A DNA stretch of 64,000 nucleotides from an uncultured Anaerolineae bacterium (GCA_905479495.1 CAJQMR010000007.1:310001-374000), one strand, 5' to 3'. Counted from the stretch's first letter, positions 8,189 through 16,298 are shown. Numbers and translations are program-made. Notes: generated from the sequence alone by a model not told the origin.

Positions 8189-8467
8189 TTAGAGGAAGAA
8201 ATCCTTCAGCGCCGCAGAAATATCGCTGATGATGATGTGCCAGGGAACATCTGGGTTGCGCTTTACGGTGAGATCGCTGTGCTCAATTTGCAGGAAGTGA
8301 ATCCCCTCGATGACGGCCAATGCCTGAGCTACAGGAGAGCCTTCTTCAAGTTCTTCACTAGAATGGTACTGTTCTATCTCCCCGTCATTCAACCGCAAAT
8401 TCGTATAGACAATCAACGTGCCGTCGTCATCACTAAACTCGGTTTCGATTTCAATATATTCAGACAT
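8189..8467 (-). CDS. Stand-alone Nfu/NifU N-terminal-type domain protein
   Basis: I place the start at 8467 (MSEYIEIETEF), giving 92 residues; the longer upstream frame runs through promoter-like and repeat sequence. The C-terminal half matches the Nfu_N pattern: SPVAQALAVIEGIHFLQIEH, then DLTVKR and a closing helix (ISDISAALKDFF). In scaffold proteins this domain precedes the Fe-S-binding CxxC NifU domain, which is absent here. A role in Fe-S protein maturation is a guess by analogy. It lies 33 bp upstream of the MFS gene on the same strand. Confidence 0.65.
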   Translation of the reverse strand: MSEYIEIETEFSDDDGTLIVYTNLRLNDGEIEQYHSSEELEEGSPVAQALAVIEGIHFLQIEHSDLTVKRNPDVPWHIIISDISAALKDFFL

Positions 8468-8538
8468 GGTCAGCATTATAACAATGATACGTGTGATGGG
8501 CAGATGTCTCGCTGGTACAGTATAATTACTGGTGAGCC

Positions 8539-8611
8539 GTAAACGGTGATTGGTAATCAGTTTAATGGATTTGTTCGTCACCGAATACGGTTAACCGATT
8601 ACCGATAACGG
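8539..8611. repeat. Inverted repeat, GGTAATCGG/CCGATTACC word family
   Basis: The left arm (GTAAACGGTGATTGGTAATC) and the right arm (GGTTAACCGATTACCGATAA) are degenerate complements made of GGTAATC/GATTACC words. It ends 20 bp before the YtxH start. Relatives are at 13641-13668, 39252-39325, 42635-42680, 50399-50462 and 61888-61920. Confidence 0.75.
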
Positions 8612-8630
8612 AAAATGAAGGAGCGTAGCA

Positions 8631-8846
8631 ATGAACAAATTATTTAGCTTTATGGCCGGGGCAATGTGTGGGGCCTTGGTTGGTGGGGTGACGGCGCTGC
8701 TGCTCACGCCCGCTTCCGGGAATGATTTGCGCGATCAGGCAATGGAGCGCTGGGAAACGGCCAAGCAAGAAGCGCAGCAAGCACGCGTTAAAACCCGGCA
8801 GCAGTTAGAGTCTGAATTTGAGCAGATGAAAAACGGCATTCGGTAG
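8631..8846 (+). CDS. YtxH domain-containing protein
   Basis: A 71-residue protein with the YtxH layout: a glycine-rich membrane helix (FMAGAMCGALVGGVTALLLT, about 6-25) followed by PASGNDLRDQ and a charged amphipathic helix to the end. YtxH proteins are small general-stress or envelope-associated proteins of unknown mechanism. AAGGAG lies 8 bases before the ATG. It is flanked by word repeats, so it is probably a single-gene unit. Confidence 0.8.
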   Translation: MNKLFSFMAGAMCGALVGGVTALLLTPASGNDLRDQAMERWETAKQEAQQARVKTRQQLESEFEQMKNGIR

Positions 8847-8888
8847 TCGGTGTTCACTATTTGGTAAACAGTACTTCCAGCCGTTGAT

Positions 8889-9764
8889 TTATTGATCGCT
8901 GACCACCTGCCACTCAAAAAGCGCTGCGGCTACCCAGGTGGGGGGTGGGGCGTTGTACAGTTGGGTGGCATCGGAGTAGGTGAGGTCGCGGATACGGCCG
9001 TTCATCGGCCCACGTAAATAACGAAACACCTGTCCGGCATCCCGCGCATCGCTTTTGGCGGTGACGCAGTGTTGATTGTAGCCCCAATAATCGCCCGCTT
9101 CTAGTAGCTTAATACCTTCTTCCAGCGTTTGGCGCGCCACATCCAGACCACCTTCCAACGGAAAATATGCCTTCTCAGGCGGATCGCCGTAGCCGATGCC
9201 GTGGTGAAACGGATCGGCCGTGGAGACGATGACAGCGTCTTCCACTTCCCGCGCCAGTTCGTCGATGCCGGGTAATTCGCCTGGCTTTCCTCCGGCCAGA
9301 TACGGGTATCGCTCAATCACTTTTGGTCCTTGAATGCCGCGCCGTTTGGTTTCAGCAGCCCAAAAATGGCGAAAGCTGATGAGAGCGTGATCGTGTTGGT
9401 ATTCGGTACGGCCGTTTAAGCCATCTCCCTGTATCCCCCAAAATGGCCAATTGGCTGGATTGTCGCCGTTGGCCACGGCCACACGTGCCGCTTCCATCTC
9501 ATCGGTGAAGGCGTGCAGCACGCTGATAACCACCACTTTGTCTGTGCCGCTGTCCAGGCAGGCATGCACGGCTGCTGCAATTTGCTGGCCACATTCGGCC
9601 ACGCCGGCATGAGGAAACACCACCACGCCGCCCGCCGCCAGCGTGCTGGATAAATTCCACTGGCGCGCTTCTTCCAGCAGCCGCAGCGTGCCATCTTTGC
9701 CTAAAGCCTCGTGTTCGGCCCGGTACAGCGCGTGAATTTCTTCGCGTAACTGCTCACGGTTCAT
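8889..9764 (-). CDS. Memo-like family protein (PF01875-type fold, inferred)
   Basis: This 291-residue protein shows GGVVVFPHAGVAECGQQIAA near 45-64, resembling the PHAGY...G segment of Memo proteins, followed by VVVISVLHAF (like ViilGpsH) and AVIVSTADPFHHGIGYGD (like the ivsSDfsHyG segment). Memo proteins resemble class III dioxygenases and carry conserved His at these points. The AmmeMemoRadiSam partners AmmeA and a radical-SAM protein are not adjacent, so it may be a stand-alone paralogue. I chose the ATG at 9764, preceded by CTGGAG at good spacing, over the ATG at 9812. Function unknown. Confidence 0.55.
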   Translation of the reverse strand: MNREQLREEIHALYRAEHEALGKDGTLRLLEEARQWNLSSTLAAGGVVVFPHAGVAECGQQIAAAVHACLDSGTDKVVVISVLHAFTDEMEAARVAVANGDNPANWPFWGIQGDGLNGRTEYQHDHALISFRHFWAAETKRRGIQGPKVIERYPYLAGGKPGELPGIDELAREVEDAVIVSTADPFHHGIGYGDPPEKAYFPLEGGLDVARQTLEEGIKLLEAGDYWGYNQHCVTAKSDARDAGQVFRYLRGPMNGRIRDLTYSDATQLYNAPPPTWVAAALFEWQVVSDQ

Positions 9765-9824
9765 TTCGTGCTCCAGTTGATTTTCCCGAAATAAAGATTG
9801 AGTAAAAAGCATTTCTGGGAAAAT

Positions 9825-9850
9825 GGAAAAACGCCGGAATATGTCCGGCG
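9825..9850 (-). terminator. Intrinsic terminator of the small membrane protein gene
   Basis: On the minus strand CGCCGGACATATTCCGGCG forms an 8 bp GC-rich stem (9850-9832) followed directly by TTTTTCC. It lies 42 bp after the stop of the gene at 9892-10128. Confidence 0.85.
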
Positions 9851-9891
9851 CTTACAAAAAGACGATAAGTTTTTGGGTACCAGCAGGGTGA

Positions 9892-10128
9892 TTAATCCTC
9901 ATCCCCTTGGGTGCTTTGGTAACCAATCCCAATAATGCCCAGGCCAACTGCACCAATCACGGCCACAACCATGATGATGAGGAGGATAAGGCCAATAAGT
10001 GATAGGGTAACAGCCACACCAGAGCTATCTTGTTCTTGGGCAAATACGGCCGTTGGCAGCAAAAACAGCATGGCGCTGGCCAAAATAACTGAATAACGGG
10101 GTGAAATCAAACGACGTAGAAATTCCAT
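9892..10128 (-). CDS. Small exported/membrane protein of unknown function
   Basis: The start at 10128 has AGGAGAG about 10 bases upstream, giving 78 residues. The first 30 look like a signal peptide (RLISPRYSVILASAMLFLLP, then TAVFAQEQ with an AxA-like cleavage site). A second long hydrophobic helix of about 33 residues follows (VTLSLIGLILLIIMVVAVIG onward), with a short acidic tail ending TQGDED. The mature product would be a tiny single-helix membrane protein. No family recognised. It is a monocistronic unit with its own terminator. Confidence 0.7.
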   Translation of the reverse strand: MEFLRRLISPRYSVILASAMLFLLPTAVFAQEQDSSGVAVTLSLIGLILLIIMVVAVIGAVGLGIIGIGYQSTQGDED

Positions 10129-10854
10129 AAGTAAATTTTCTCTCCTGAAAATTAGGTAACAAATTATACAATGCCAGCTTAAATTGCCCAAGGCCGTTCC
10201 AAAGCCCCATTGAAAACAAAATGAAGTACAGCCTGTTTATCACTAACCTTTTAACAGGCTGTATGGGGGGAAGTTCAATCTTTTATTAGATGAAGGCTTG
10301 ACTCATCCATAGTCGTTTTCGTTAAGTAAGTCACAGAAAAAGGCGATGCAAAACGGCATTAAAAATTTGGGGCTAAATATGGGTTCGGTATTCCATAGAA
10401 TGATGGTTATTTTGTCTCAAGTCTTCATATTTTTCTGCCCAAGTAACAATTTACAAACCCCACCAAGCGTACAAAAACTGAATTCCTTGTTTTGCTTCTT
10501 AAATTGAACTGTTCTATCTGGCTGCCGCTTCCACACGCACTGCCCTATTGCCCAACTACATTGTGCCCAATATGAACCAGTCTAGCGCGAGATAAAAGAG
10601 GGACATTTTGTGGCTTGTCATGACGTGGAGCCAAAGTTTGTGCCAGAACCCGTCCTAAACTAAACTTGAAATGCGGATTTGCATTCGCATCATTAAATTC
10701 CCACCATAAAATTTAATGATATTATTGAACCCTGCCATCACCTGTGCGTGGTGGGGATTGCTCATGTAAGTAACTGTCTCATTGCAATAGACTTGTTCCA
10801 CAAAAAAATTTAGGAAGAACTGGACTCAGATAAGAGACAAAAGCGAGTATCTAA
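10129..10854. other. Long gene-free stretch with two hairpins
   Basis: No open frame here looks coding. It contains TACAGCCTGTT (10227-10237) / AACAGGCTGTA (10253-10263), an 11 bp perfect hairpin whose outer flanks CCCCAT/ATGGGG also pair, and an AT-rich hairpin, ATCATTAAATT / AATTTAATGAT, at 10689-10720. From 10789 it carries a half copy of the CACAGATAA-family repeat. Confidence 0.6.
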
Positions 10855-12060
10855 TTGAACTCAACAACATCGCAAACTGACCCGATTATCTCCGCTGAAG
10901 AAACGGCCGAAAAAGAATTTAACACCGGGCAGATTTTCACCATTGCTGGCGGCCATTTTGTGCACGATACTTACAGCGCCTTCGTGGCTCCTTTGCTGCC
11001 GCTGCTGCAAGAGCGGTTGGCCACGAACTATATGCTTACCGGTAGTCTGGCTATCTTTACCCAGCTGCCCAGTTTGCTGAATCCGCTCATTGGCTATTTG
11101 GCCGACCGGGTAAGCCTGCGCTACTTTGTCATTTTGGCTCCGGCGATCACGGCCACGCTGCTCAGCAGTTTGGGCATTGTGAATAATTATTTTGTGGTCG
11201 CCATGCTGCTGCTGGCCGGAGGCATTAGCATTGCCGCCTTCCATGCCCCGGCTCCGGCGATGATTGGGCGGTTGGCAGGCAAGCGCGTGGGCACGGGGAT
11301 GAGCATCTTCATGGCCAGCGGCGAATTGGGGCGCACCCTGGGGCCGATTGTGGCCGTGGCCGGTGTGGGTTGGTTTGGTTTAGAGGGAATGTGGCGGCTG
11401 ATGTTTGTGGGGTGGGCGGTTACGGCCGTTCTCTACTACCGGCTGCATGATGTCTCTGCCCGAACCGATACAAAACCGGCTGGCCTAGCCGATGCCTGGC
11501 CTCAGATTCGGCGTGTGTTTCCGATTTTGGGCTGGATCATGCTGGCCCGTACGGGCATGATTGTTTCGCTGACCACCTATTTGCCGCTTTACATGCAGGA
11601 TGAAGTGGAAGTGAGTTTATGGCTGGCCGCAGCCGCCCTTTCCATTTTAGAAGGAGCGGGTGTCGCGGGAGCGCTGCTTTCTGGCACAGCCAGCGACCGT
11701 TTCGGGCGCAAGCGGGTGTTGGGCTTGCTGCTGTTTGTCTCGCCGCTGCTGGCGCTGCTCTTTGTCTATGGTCCCAGTTGGTTAGCCATTCCGTTGCTGC
11801 TGGCTTTAGGCTTGACCGCTATTTCACCGACGCCGGTGCTGTTGGCCGTGGTGCAGGATTCGTTTCCTGATCATCGTGCCCTGGCCAACGGGATTTATAT
11901 TGGGCTGAACTTTTTGGTGCGCGGCCTGGGTATTTGGGCCATTGGCGCGTTGGCTGATGCATATGGCCTGACGCTGGCTTTTGTGGTGGGCTCCATCGCC
12001 GCTTTTTTGACCTTGCCCGGTGTATGGTTGCTGCCCAAGCGAGTGGGAATCGAACAATAG
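10855..12060 (+). CDS. MFS transporter, fosmidomycin-resistance (FSR)-like
   Basis: A 401-residue, about 12-helix major facilitator. The opening FTIAGGHFVHDTYSAFVAPL closely resembles the first helix of Fsr-type proteins. The motif A-like GYLADRVSLRYFVILAP and the second-half SGTASDRFGRKRVLGL are present. Export of small molecules or fosmidomycin-like drugs is the family role; the real substrate is unknown. The only start that preserves the first helix is TTG at 10855. It directly follows an in-frame TAA and has only a weak upstream GCGAG. The start region lies at the edge of a truncated dispersed repeat. Confidence 0.8.
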   Translation: MNSTTSQTDPIISAEETAEKEFNTGQIFTIAGGHFVHDTYSAFVAPLLPLLQERLATNYMLTGSLAIFTQLPSLLNPLIGYLADRVSLRYFVILAPAITATLLSSLGIVNNYFVVAMLLLAGGISIAAFHAPAPAMIGRLAGKRVGTGMSIFMASGELGRTLGPIVAVAGVGWFGLEGMWRLMFVGWAVTAVLYYRLHDVSARTDTKPAGLADAWPQIRRVFPILGWIMLARTGMIVSLTTYLPLYMQDEVEVSLWLAAAALSILEGAGVAGALLSGTASDRFGRKRVLGLLLFVSPLLALLFVYGPSWLAIPLLLALGLTAISPTPVLLAVVQDSFPDHRALANGIYIGLNFLVRGLGIWAIGALADAYGLTLAFVVGSIAAFLTLPGVWLLPKRVGIEQ

Positions 12061-12071
12061 ATGCCTTTTCA

Positions 12072-12126
12072 TTTCCCCGGAAACTTTCAGCGAGGCCAAA
12101 CCCGAATCAAACAGTTTCCGGGGAAG
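12072..12126. repeat. Inverted repeat, TTTCCCCGGAAACT family
   Basis: TTTCCCCGGAAACTTTC and AAACAGTTTCCGGGGAAG are complementary arms with a 20-base loop. It sits between the FSR-like MFS and the cobalamin adenosyltransferase, 20 bp before the latter. A second copy is at 38095-38149. Confidence 0.8.
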
Positions 12127-12146
12127 TATGAGTTTGGAGACGATGC

Positions 12147-12710
12147 ATGCCACGATTGACCAAAATTTACACACGCAGCGGCGATGACGGCACAACGTCC
12201 CTGGGGAGCCGCACGCGCGTGCCGAAGGAATCCTTGCGGGTGTCGGCGTATGGCACGGTGGACGAGTTGAATTCGGTGTTGGGTGTGGCGCTGGCCCACG
12301 GGCTGGTGGCCCGCCTGGCAGAAACGCTGCCAACGATTCAGAATGAACTGTTTCATTTGGGTTCTGATTTGTGCTTCCTAGAGGAAGATAAGGAGACCTA
12401 CCAGATTCCTCAGATTGAAGCGCGGCATGTGAGTCGGCTTGAAGCTTTGATCGATGAAATGACGGCCGTTACTGGCTCGCTAGAAAATTTCATTTTGCCG
12501 GGGGGCACGGTAGGGGCGGCCCAGCTGCATGTGGCCCGCACGGTTTGCCGACGGGCGGAGCGCCTGGTGATCACGCTTTCACGGGAGGAAGCCGTGGGCG
12601 AGTTTGTCATCCCTTACCTGAATCGTCTGTCTGATGCCTTGTTTGTGATGGCGCGTTACGAAAATAAGCGGCGCGGGGTAGCGGAACCTTTGTGGGATAG
12701 TCGATTGTAG
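12147..12710 (+). CDS. Cob(I)alamin adenosyltransferase, PduO type
   Basis: The enzyme transfers the adenosyl group of ATP to cob(I)alamin, making coenzyme B12. The 187 residues carry all PduO-type signatures: [16 protein letters not shown] at 5-20 (ATP binding), [12 protein letters not shown] (35-46), and [20 protein letters not shown] followed by RRAER. The C-terminal [17 protein letters not shown] is also typical. GGAG lies 8 bases before the ATG. No other cobalamin genes are adjacent, so it probably serves salvage for B12-dependent enzymes elsewhere. Confidence 0.94.
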   Translation: MPRLTKIYTRSGDDGTTSLGSRTRVPKESLRVSAYGTVDELNSVLGVALAHGLVARLAETLPTIQNELFHLGSDLCFLEEDKETYQIPQIEARHVSRLEALIDEMTAVTGSLENFILPGGTVGAAQLHVARTVCRRAERLVITLSREEAVGEFVIPYLNRLSDALFVMARYENKRRGVAEPLWDSRL

Positions 12711-12793
12711 GTGGGAAACGGCCGTATCCAGTGTGCCGGTTCGCCTGTTTTTAGGTACACTTTGGCACAAAATTGTAGGAATCCGAGGAGAAT

Positions 12794-12949
12794 ATGTTCG
12801 AAAATTTAACGCTTGTCATTGTGTTTATTACAATATTGTGGTTGGGTGCCTATGGCTTTTATTTGTATACCTCTCGCCAGCAGAAAGATATTGTAGACGA
12901 TTTGGAACGACTCAATAAAAAATTGGATGAGGCTGAGAAACACGATTGA
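12794..12949 (+). CDS. CcmD-like single-helix micro-protein (51 residues)
   Basis: ATG at 12794 preceded by GAGGAG opens a 51-residue frame: MFENLTLVIVFITILWLGAY, then GFYLYTSRQQ and a charged helix DDLERLNKKLDEAEKHD. A single N-terminal membrane helix, an aromatic patch and a charged C-terminal coiled segment is the layout of CcmD-family proteins, small factors of cytochrome c haem export. No other ccm genes are here, so the functional label is tentative. It ends 17 bp before the following lipoprotein start and probably shares its transcript. Confidence 0.6.
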   Translation: MFENLTLVIVFITILWLGAYGFYLYTSRQQKDIVDDLERLNKKLDEAEKHD

Positions 12950-12966
12950 GCCATTGGAGAATGAGC

Positions 12967-13632
12967 ATGGGAAAATGGATCATAAAATTGCTGTTGTTGC
13001 TTTGCATCACAACTGCTTTGGCTGCCTGTTCGATTGTTAGTGGGCCAACGACCGATCCCTGTGATGACAATGGTGCCTTGCTGCGAGACGATTTTAGTGG
13101 CGAGCAAAGTTGTGGCTGGCGGCAATACAATCAGGGTGGGGCCGTGGTGGAGATTGCCGACGGCAATTTAAGTATCAGCACCAGCCAGACGGGCCAGATT
13201 TGGTGGACCAATGCCGGGCGTGACTTTAGCGATGTGATTGTGACGGTGCAGGCGCGCCAAACCAGTGGGCCAAACAACAATGCCTACGGTGTGCTTTGCC
13301 GTTATCAGGACGAGAACAATTTTTACATTTTCCTGATCAGTGGCGATGGCTATTACGCCATCGGCAAATACCAGACGGGTGAGCAGCAGATTACGTATCT
13401 GACGCCCAACCAGGAATATGTTTTTTCGGATTTGATCAATCAAGGGGTGGCCACCAATTTGCTGCGAGTGAGCTGCATTGGCAATGAATTAAGCCTATCG
13501 GTGAATGGGCTGCCGCTGGTAACGGTAACAGATGATTCGTTTGCCGGTGGTGATGTGGGTTTGGGCGTGAGTACGTTGGAACCGGGAACGGCCGTTGTCC
13601 AATTTGACGATCTGCTGGTTTTGGCCCCTTAA
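12967..13632 (+). CDS. Lipoprotein with a beta-sandwich (LamG/DUF1080-like) domain, paralogue 1
   Basis: With the ATG at 12967 (GGAG 8 bases upstream) the protein has 221 residues. It has a lipoprotein signal peptide ending in ALAAC (Cys21). The body is rich in strands: DDFSGEQSCGWRQYNQGG, YGVLCRYQDENNFYIFLISG, LLRVSCIGNELSLSVNG and a closing VQFDDLLVLAP. This is the concanavalin-like pattern of LamG/DUF1080 sandwiches, where FDDL near the end is typical. Probably a surface sugar- or protein-binding lipoprotein. It is followed by a shorter paralogue of the same design. Confidence 0.65.
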   Translation: MGKWIIKLLLLLCITTALAACSIVSGPTTDPCDDNGALLRDDFSGEQSCGWRQYNQGGAVVEIADGNLSISTSQTGQIWWTNAGRDFSDVIVTVQARQTSGPNNNAYGVLCRYQDENNFYIFLISGDGYYAIGKYQTGEQQITYLTPNQEYVFSDLINQGVATNLLRVSCIGNELSLSVNGLPLVTVTDDSFAGGDVGLGVSTLEPGTAVVQFDDLLVLAP

Positions 13633-13640
13633 TAACTGTG

Positions 13641-13668
13641 TTTGGTAATGGGTAATCAGTGAACGGTA
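13641..13668. repeat. Short GGTAATCAGTGAACGG-type word repeat overlapping a start codon
   Basis: TTTGGTAATGGGTAATCAGT followed by GAACGGTATG reiterates the GGTAATC word seen in longer inverted repeats elsewhere. It occupies the whole gap before the second lipoprotein and replaces any ordinary ribosome binding site. Confidence 0.5.
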
Positions 13669-14321
13669 TGCGTGTGGATTGGCGAAAGGTGGTTTTAATC
13701 GTTGGCTTACTGAGTTTGGTGGCCTGTGCCAATGCCACAGGCGTGCCGGGGGCATCCGGGGCAGATGTGATCTATGCTGACGGGTTTGTGCCGGGGGATA
13801 CGGGCAACTGGGTGATTGAGGGGGATAATGCAGGAAAAACCTCTTTGATTAACGAACAGCTTGTGATTGATTTGACTGACAACAACATTCTACAATTTTC
13901 CACCTTGCCCGATATTACTTTTGACAACTTTATTTTGGAAGTAGATGCCCGGCTGCTGGAAGGGGATTTGGGCAGCAGCTACGGGGTGCTGTTCCGCATG
14001 CAGGATACGACGCGCTTTTATCGCTTTGAAATTACTGGCGACGGCCTGTACATGGTAGAGCGGCGTGATGGTGAGCAGGGCTGGACCCGTTTTGTGGATC
14101 GCTGGACGGAATCGACGGCCATAAAACAAGGGCTAGGCAGCGTGAACCGGCTGCGCGTCGAGGCGTTGGGGCAAACCATTTCTTTGTACGTTAACGATGA
14201 GCCACTTTATCAGTTTACCGACACGGCCTACAGCAGCGGCACCATCGCGCTGGACGCAGGCACGTTTGTGCAGCCAGCGGCCCAGGTGGCCTTTGATAAT
14301 TTGGTTGTGCGACGGCCGTAA
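13668..14321 (+). CDS. Lipoprotein with a beta-sandwich domain, paralogue 2
   Basis: This 217-residue protein has a lipoprotein signal ending LSLVAC (Cys20 from the ATG at 13668). Its body parallels the preceding gene: YGVLFRMQDTTRFYRFEITG, NRLRVEALGQTISLYVNDEP and the closing VAFDNLVVRRP. The pair clearly arose by duplication. A GTG at 13659 is an alternative start; upstream bases are repeat-derived and no Shine-Dalgarno sequence is visible. The stop lies two bases before the next ATG, so the kinase-like gene is probably translationally coupled. Confidence 0.65.
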   Translation: MRVDWRKVVLIVGLLSLVACANATGVPGASGADVIYADGFVPGDTGNWVIEGDNAGKTSLINEQLVIDLTDNNILQFSTLPDITFDNFILEVDARLLEGDLGSSYGVLFRMQDTTRFYRFEITGDGLYMVERRDGEQGWTRFVDRWTESTAIKQGLGSVNRLRVEALGQTISLYVNDEPLYQFTDTAYSSGTIALDAGTFVQPAAQVAFDNLVVRRP

Positions 14322-14323
14322 TC

Positions 14324-15175
14324 ATGGATGTGCGCACTGCGGTGGAGACGGCCGTTTCTGCCCAACTTCAGGAGCTAACTCCGCTCTCCGGCGGGCAAAT
14401 TGGGCAGGTGTACCGCGTTAAGCTGGCCGATGGCACCCTGCTGGTGGTGAAATTTGATGATGGGCCAACGCCACAGCTAGACATCGAAGGGGCTATGCTG
14501 CGCTATCTGGCGGAGCAAACCCAACTGCCCGTACCTGATGTTATTTATGTTCAACCGCATTTGCTCATGATGGAATGGCTGCCAGGGCAGAGCCGCTTTT
14601 CGCCCCAGGCCGAAGCGGATGCCGCTGAACATCTGGCGGCACTTCATGCCGTGACGGCACCCTCCTTTGGTTTTCCCTTCATGACCCTCATTGGCGCGTT
14701 TACGCAGCCAAATCCCGCGACGGAAAGTTGGCTAGACTTTTTCCGCGAACAGCGCATTTTTCATCTCATGCGTGAAGGGCTGCGGCTGGGCCGACTGCCC
14801 CAATCGTTTGTGCCCCGTCTGGAGAAATTGTGCGGTCAGCTGGATCGGTGGCTGGCGGAACCGGAACGGCCGTCGCTCATTCATGGCGACATTTGGACCA
14901 GCAACGTGCTGGCCGAAAATGGCCGCATCACCGGCTTCCTGGACCCGGCGCTTTATTTTGGCATTGATGAGATGGAGCTGGCCTACATTGCCCTGTTCAA
15001 CTCGTTTGGCACGCCGTTTTTTAAGCGGTATGAGGAGATACGGCCGTTGCCGCCTGGTTTTTATGAGGAGCGGCGACATCTCTACAGTTTGTATCCACTG
15101 CTGAGCCACGTTTGTCATTTTGGCGGCAGCTATGTGGGCATGGTGGATACAGTCTTGCGCCGTTTTGGCTTTTAA
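14324..15175 (+). CDS. Fructosamine/ketosamine-3-kinase family protein
   Basis: A 283-residue aminoglycoside-phosphotransferase-fold kinase. The catalytic loop PSLIHGDIWTSNVL (about 184-197), then GFLDPALYFGIDEMELAY with the metal-binding DPA in place of DFG, and LYPLLSHVCHFGGSY near the end match the fructosamine-kinase family. These phosphorylate glycated amines and destabilise them, a protein-repair role; bacterial members may also act on small ketosamines. It follows the lipoprotein by two bases (TAATCATG). Confidence 0.88.
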   Translation: MDVRTAVETAVSAQLQELTPLSGGQIGQVYRVKLADGTLLVVKFDDGPTPQLDIEGAMLRYLAEQTQLPVPDVIYVQPHLLMMEWLPGQSRFSPQAEADAAEHLAALHAVTAPSFGFPFMTLIGAFTQPNPATESWLDFFREQRIFHLMREGLRLGRLPQSFVPRLEKLCGQLDRWLAEPERPSLIHGDIWTSNVLAENGRITGFLDPALYFGIDEMELAYIALFNSFGTPFFKRYEEIRPLPPGFYEERRHLYSLYPLLSHVCHFGGSYVGMVDTVLRRFGF

Positions 15176-15184
15176 AGAGAATTT

Positions 15185-15261
15185 CACCGCAGAGACGCAG
15201 AGATCGCAGAGTTTTTCTCTTTAGTTATTCATACCTCCGCGTTCTTTGCGTCTCTGCGGTT
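15185..15261. repeat. Inverted repeat, CGCAGAGACGCAGAG family
   Basis: ACCGCAGAGACGCAGAGATC (15186 on) pairs with the right arm ending GCGTCTCTGCGGT (15260). The arms reiterate CGCAGAG. Similar hairpins occur at 16457-16534, 56289-56404 and 58139-58222. Confidence 0.8.
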
Positions 15262-15305
15262 TGTCTTTCAATGAGCCTGTCACGGCCCCAACAAGAGAGG
15301 TAACG

Positions 15306-16193
15306 ATGAGTGAATTTCCTGAGTTGCACACGTTGTGGAATTATAACGATCCGGCGGGAACGGCCGTTCGTTTTGAGGCGCTTTTGCCAATGGTGGAAGC
15401 GAGTGACAATCGGGCTTACCACGCCGAGCTGCTGAGCCAGCTGGCCCGTACCCACAGTTTGCGCCGCCAATTTACCGAGGCTCAGCAGTTACTGGACGAA
15501 GCGGAGGCACTGCTGACTGATGGGATGGTCGTGCCGAGGATGTGCTGTTTGTTGGAGCGAGGGCGATCCTTTAATTCGGCGAGCGAGCCAGAGCGGGCCT
15601 TGCCTTTGTTCCAGGAGGCATTTGCGTTGGGAACGGCCGTTTCGCCCCAGGCCGACTTCTATACCATCGATGCGGCGCACATGGTTGCCATTGCCGAACC
15701 GGACGCTGCCGAGCAGATAAAATGGAACGAAAAAGCCCTGGCCCTCGCCGAAGCCACACCCGATGTGCGGGCGGCTGGTTGGCGCGGCTCCCTCTACAAC
15801 AATCTGGGCTGGACTTACCATGACATGGGTGAATACAAACAGGCGTTGTCTCTTTTTGAGAAGGCGCTAGCCTGGCGTGAGGCCAATCATCCCGACCAGC
15901 CAGAGACGATACGCATAGCCAAATGGTGTATTGGGCGCGCGTACCGCTCGCTCCATCGCCTGAATGAGGCGCTGACGTTGCAGCAGGCGCTCCTGGCCGA
16001 ATACAAGGATGTCGGCCAGACGGACGGCTTTGTTAATGAGGAAATCGGCGAATGTTTGTTAGCCCTAGGGCAGGGGGCAGAGGCACGGCCGTATTTTGCC
16101 CAGGCGCATGAGGAATTGTCTCAGATGGATTGGCTGGCGGCTTTGGAGCCGGAGCGGTTGGCGCGATTGGCCGATTTGGGCAGTGAAAAGTAG
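15306..16193 (+). CDS. Tetratricopeptide repeat protein
   Basis: I place the start at 15306 (MSEFPELHTLWNY), with GAGAGG upstream; an upstream ATG at 15270 lies next to the repeat. The 295 residues are nearly all helical. At least three TPR-like units are readable: AELLSQLARTHSLRRQFTEA, SLYNNLGWTYHDMGEYKQAL and WCIGRAYRSLHRLNEALTLQ, plus a C-terminal EIGECLLALGQGAEARPYF. It has no catalytic domain and no signal peptide, so a cytoplasmic scaffold is likely. Partners are unknown. Confidence 0.8.
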   Translation: MSEFPELHTLWNYNDPAGTAVRFEALLPMVEASDNRAYHAELLSQLARTHSLRRQFTEAQQLLDEAEALLTDGMVVPRMCCLLERGRSFNSASEPERALPLFQEAFALGTAVSPQADFYTIDAAHMVAIAEPDAAEQIKWNEKALALAEATPDVRAAGWRGSLYNNLGWTYHDMGEYKQALSLFEKALAWREANHPDQPETIRIAKWCIGRAYRSLHRLNEALTLQQALLAEYKDVGQTDGFVNEEIGECLLALGQGAEARPYFAQAHEELSQMDWLAALEPERLARLADLGSEK

Positions 16194-16255
16194 GGGCGAG
16201 ACAGGTGGATAGATCATTTGCTCAACAAAACGACACATCTCCACCTGCCTCGCCC
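16194..16255. repeat. Inverted repeat, GGGCGAGACAGGTGGA family
   Basis: GGGCGAGACAGGTGGA (16194-16209) and TCCACCTGCCTCGCCC (16240-16255) pair over 15-16 bp. It directly follows the TPR gene stop. A second copy (GGGCGAGGCAGGTGG) lies at about 62006-62070. Confidence 0.85.
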
Positions 16256-16298
16256 AGTCATAAGTGAAAAGTGCGAAGTGGCGGAGCGATTGACGGAG

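Noticed and set aside
10600..10790. A reverse-strand frame (HHAQVMAGFNNIIKFYGG) faintly like the end of an ISAs1-type transposase.
   Set aside because: The resemblance is a few residues only, stops interrupt it, and there are no terminal repeats or target duplications.
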